From the NCBI RefSeq assembly GCF_003963535.1, contig NZ_CP034539.1:372001-436000 (forward strand): 64,000 nucleotides of DNA, in the 5' to 3' direction. The position numbers and the translations under genes were made by a program. Shown here piece after piece: positions 62,162 through 64,000 of the stretch. The notes below the pieces were generated by a model. The model saw only the letters and a list, made by a program, of their open reading frames with translations, ran no database searches and was not told the DNA's origin. This DNA is from Streptomyces cyaneochromogenes (GTDB taxonomy: Bacteria > Actinomycetota > Actinomycetes > Streptomycetales > Streptomycetaceae). Positions within the stretch are counted from its first letter, which is position 1; every line of letters begins with the position of its first letter.

Positions 62162-64000
62162 TCATTCGCTTTCTGTTCGGGAGCGGTTGGCGGATTCTTC
62201 GTTCGGCCCGGAAGCGGTGAGTTTCCGGGTGAGGACGCGGCCGACCGGTGGGAGATTTCCGGGGTGGAGCATCCGGTAGTGGTCGATCGGGATCTCGTGT
62301 GCCTCGACGGCACCGCCGGTGTACGGCGCCCAACTGGCCCTCGCCTCGGGGACGGGGAGCTCCTCGGGGCGGTCGTGGGCGGCGATGAACAGCAGCACGT
62401 CACCGCCGAAGCGGCGCGGGGTGTGGCCGGGCGCGAACCGGGCCATGTTGCCCAGCACTTCCTGCATCCGCGACAGCACCCGGTCGCCCAGGTTGCCGCG
62501 CGCGTCGACGCCCGCCGACACCTCGATCTCCTGCTCCATCAGTGTCGACGCCTGCTCCTCACGGGAGACCCCGCGATCCCTCGAGACCGACTTCCCGGCG
62601 TTGCTGGGGTAGGCGTCGAGCAGCGCCAACAGCGCGACCTCCTCCCCCAGTTCCTCCAGCCGGCAGGCGATCGCCTGGGCGATCATGCCACCGAAGGACC
62701 AGCCGAGCAGGTGGTAGGGGCCCTCGGGCTGCGCCGCGCGAATCTCGTCGGCGTAGTCGGCGGCCATCTCCTCGATGCTGTGCGGGAGTTCCCCGGGTCC
62801 GGCGAGTCCGCGCGCCTGCACGCCGTACACCGGAAGGTCGGCCGGCAGATACGGCAGCAGCGCCGCGTACGACCAGCTCAGGCCCATGCTCGGGTGCAGG
62901 CAGAACAGCGGCTTCCGGCTGCCCTCGGGACGCAGCGGCAGCAGCACGCCCAGTTCGCTGCCCGCGCGGCCCGCCGGCCTGCTTGTCGGCGCGACCCGCC
63001 GCTCGCGCAGCGACAGCACGCCCTCGCCGTCACGTCGGGCCCGCTTGCCGGTCCGCAGCATCCGGCCGCCGGTCCGGTACGGGTCGGCGACGAACAGCTC
63101 CGCCGTCGGTGCCGGCCGCCCCGAGTAGCCGCGCGCCAGGGTCCCGCCCGCCACGTACAGGTCCCCCTCGACGCCGGTGGGGACCGGGCGCAGCCGGTCG
63201 TCCAGGACGTAGGCGAGCGTGTGCGGGAGCGGCCGTCCGGCCGGGAGTGCGGAGGCGGGCGGGTGCATGCCGGCGCCGAGCCGGGTCTCCAGCCAGGTGC
63301 CGCCGGTCTCGGGGGTGGCGTGACCGGTGACCCGGGTGGTGACGGCGGGTGTCCCGTGCGCCTCCTCGTCGGCGACGAGAATCTCCGCGTACGACGATGC
63401 CACCACGGTTCGTTCGGCGAGCAGGGCGCCGGTGGTGACCAGGAGGTCGGCGCGCGGCCCGTCGGCGTCGGGGGTGCCGAAGCGCACGGTGCCGCCGGCG
63501 GTCAGCGTGGCGAGCAGCGGGGTGATCAGTGACTCGACCGGGACGCGCGGGTCCAGCAGGGTCACCCCGGCGACGGGCGAGGTCTGCGCGCGGTGCGCGG
63601 CGCGGGCGGCGAGGGTGCGGTGCTCGACGACTGCGTGCGCGCCGTCCCGGGCCGGGAGGAGGAGGGCGGGGTGGCCGGGGAGTGGGGGGCGTGGGGTGGT
63701 GTTCTTGGCGCTGGGTGCGAGGGTGGCGGGTTCACCGGTCACGGATTCACCGGTCACAGGCCCGCCCACCCCAAGGCCGCCGCTCTCAGGTCCCCCGGTG
63801 TCAGCGACCAGCACCGGCGTCCCCTCGACGGGTGCCCAAGACCCGGCGCCCGCCGCACTGGTGACCACGGCGGCAGTCCGGAGCTCCCCGAGGTCGGTGT
63901 CAGGCCCGGGCACCAGGCGGAACGCGGCGCCGGATTTCAGGACCCCGGCCAGCGCGCCGACCAGCCCGGCGCCCACGGGCTGGTCGACGGCGACGACGTC
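62162..64000 (-). CDS. NRPS C-terminus: degenerate adenylation domain + thioesterase (5' part beyond window)
   Basis: The visible 612 residues start inside an adenylation domain ([20 protein letters not shown], core A2). The A3 ATP loop, normally TSGSTGxPKG, reads [16 protein letters not shown]5 (YGPTE) is unrecognisable. A6 is preserved as [17 protein letters not shown]7 reads [10 protein letters not shown], with Lys in place of the ATP-binding Asp. A8-A10 and the whole carrier domain are absent. About 20 residues later a type-I thioesterase begins ([20 protein letters not shown]), with nucleophile [12 protein letters not shown], Asp in ALLDAYPS and His in IPIDHYRML. The TE should release (hydrolyse) the peptide; the A-like part cannot activate substrate. 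Confidence 0.9.
   Translation of the reverse strand, partial: DVVAVDQPVGAGLVGALAGVLKSGAAFRLVPGPDTDLGELRTAAVVTSAAGAGSWAPVEGTPVLVADTGGPESGGLGVGGPVTGESVTGEPATLAPSAKNTTPRPPLPGHPALLLPARDGAHAVVEHRTLAARAAHRAQTSPVAGVTLLDPRVPVESLITPLLATLTAGGTVRFGTPDADGPRADLLVTTGALLAERTVVASSYAEILVADEEAHGTPAVTTRVTGHATPETGGTWLETRLGAGMHPPASALPAGRPLPHTLAYVLDDRLRPVPTGVEGDLYVAGGTLARGYSGRPAPTAELFVADPYRTGGRMLRTGKRARRDGEGVLSLRERRVAPTSRPAGRAGSELGVLLPLRPEGSRKPLFCLHPSMGLSWSYAALLPYLPADLPVYGVQARGLAGPGELPHSIEEMAADYADEIRAAQPEGPYHLLGWSFGGMIAQAIACRLEELGEEVALLALLDAYPSNAGKSVSRDRGVSREEQASTLMEQEIEVSAGVDARGNLGDRVLSRMQEVLGNMARFAPGHTPRRFGGDVLLFIAAHDRPEELPVPEARASWAPYTGGAVEAHEIPIDHYRMLHPGNLPPVGRVLTRKLTASGPNEESANRSRTESE

Noticed and set aside
61352..63532. 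726-codon plus-strand frame opposite antiporter, MbtH and NRPS
   Set aside because: Crosses three well-supported genes; product is low-complexity Gly/Arg/Gln-rich.

Overview
The window is high-GC DNA with actinomycete gene style: GTG/TTG starts, ATGA/GTGA stop-start overlaps, GGAGG-type ribosome sites and Streptomyces-type families (SigJ-like ECF factor, SAV_2336-type protein, VMAP caspase, DeoR/polyol locus, AfuA-type iron uptake, MbtH-linked NRPS). It is most likely Streptomyces or a close relative, and reads as an accessory chromosomal region that runs into a natural-product cluster at the right edge.

Layout. 0-8.4 kb: a degenerate GyrB-like gene cut by the left edge, small unknown genes, a SigJ-like sigma factor co-directional with an FAD oxidoreductase, two RibD/DHFR-fold reductases, a DeoR regulator and an alpha/beta hydrolase. 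8.5-15 kb: an adenylation-carrier-membrane acyltransferase fusion, divergent across a putative iron box from a three-gene ferric-iron ABC importer. 15-18.8 kb: a membrane-anchored periplasmic-binding-type receptor paired with a large P-loop ATPase. 19-24.5 kb: a secreted sialidase, a GNAT enzyme, two VOC proteins, a broken DUF2690-like gene and a decayed transposase. 24.7-32.3 kb: a 644-residue membrane/TPR protein of unknown function, then a DeoR regulator with a polyol-type ABC importer and a zinc polyol dehydrogenase. 32.4-37.4 kb: small membrane proteins, VanZ, a phosphotransferase, an SMI1/KNR4 protein and two broken IS5-type transposases.

37.8-45.0 kb holds the most unusual system: four overlapping genes encoding a GxSxG-type hydrolase, a caspase-like peptidase with a VMAP-type C-terminal region, a MoxR-type AAA+ ATPase, and a SAV_2336/vWA-like protein with a C-terminal FxsC-type TIR domain. 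This is the architecture expected of an NTP-controlled biological conflict (defence or suicide) system with three candidate effectors around one ATPase switch.

45.5-51.3 kb: a two-component system divergent from a lipoprotein and a MacB-like tripartite efflux set. 51.4-64 kb is one arm of a peptide antibiotic cluster. Prephenate dehydrogenase, HpgT, HmaS and Hmo make 4-hydroxyphenylglycine. A co-directional series then reads NRPS C-terminus, MbtH, Na+/H+ antiporter, FAD halogenase, two crosslinking-type P450s and a ferredoxin. Two P450s, a halogenase and Hpg supply without visible Dpg or sugar genes suggest a complestatin-like (type V) glycopeptide-family product. The visible end of the NRPS is odd: an adenylation domain that has lost its ATP-binding motifs is joined straight to the thioesterase with no carrier domain between them.
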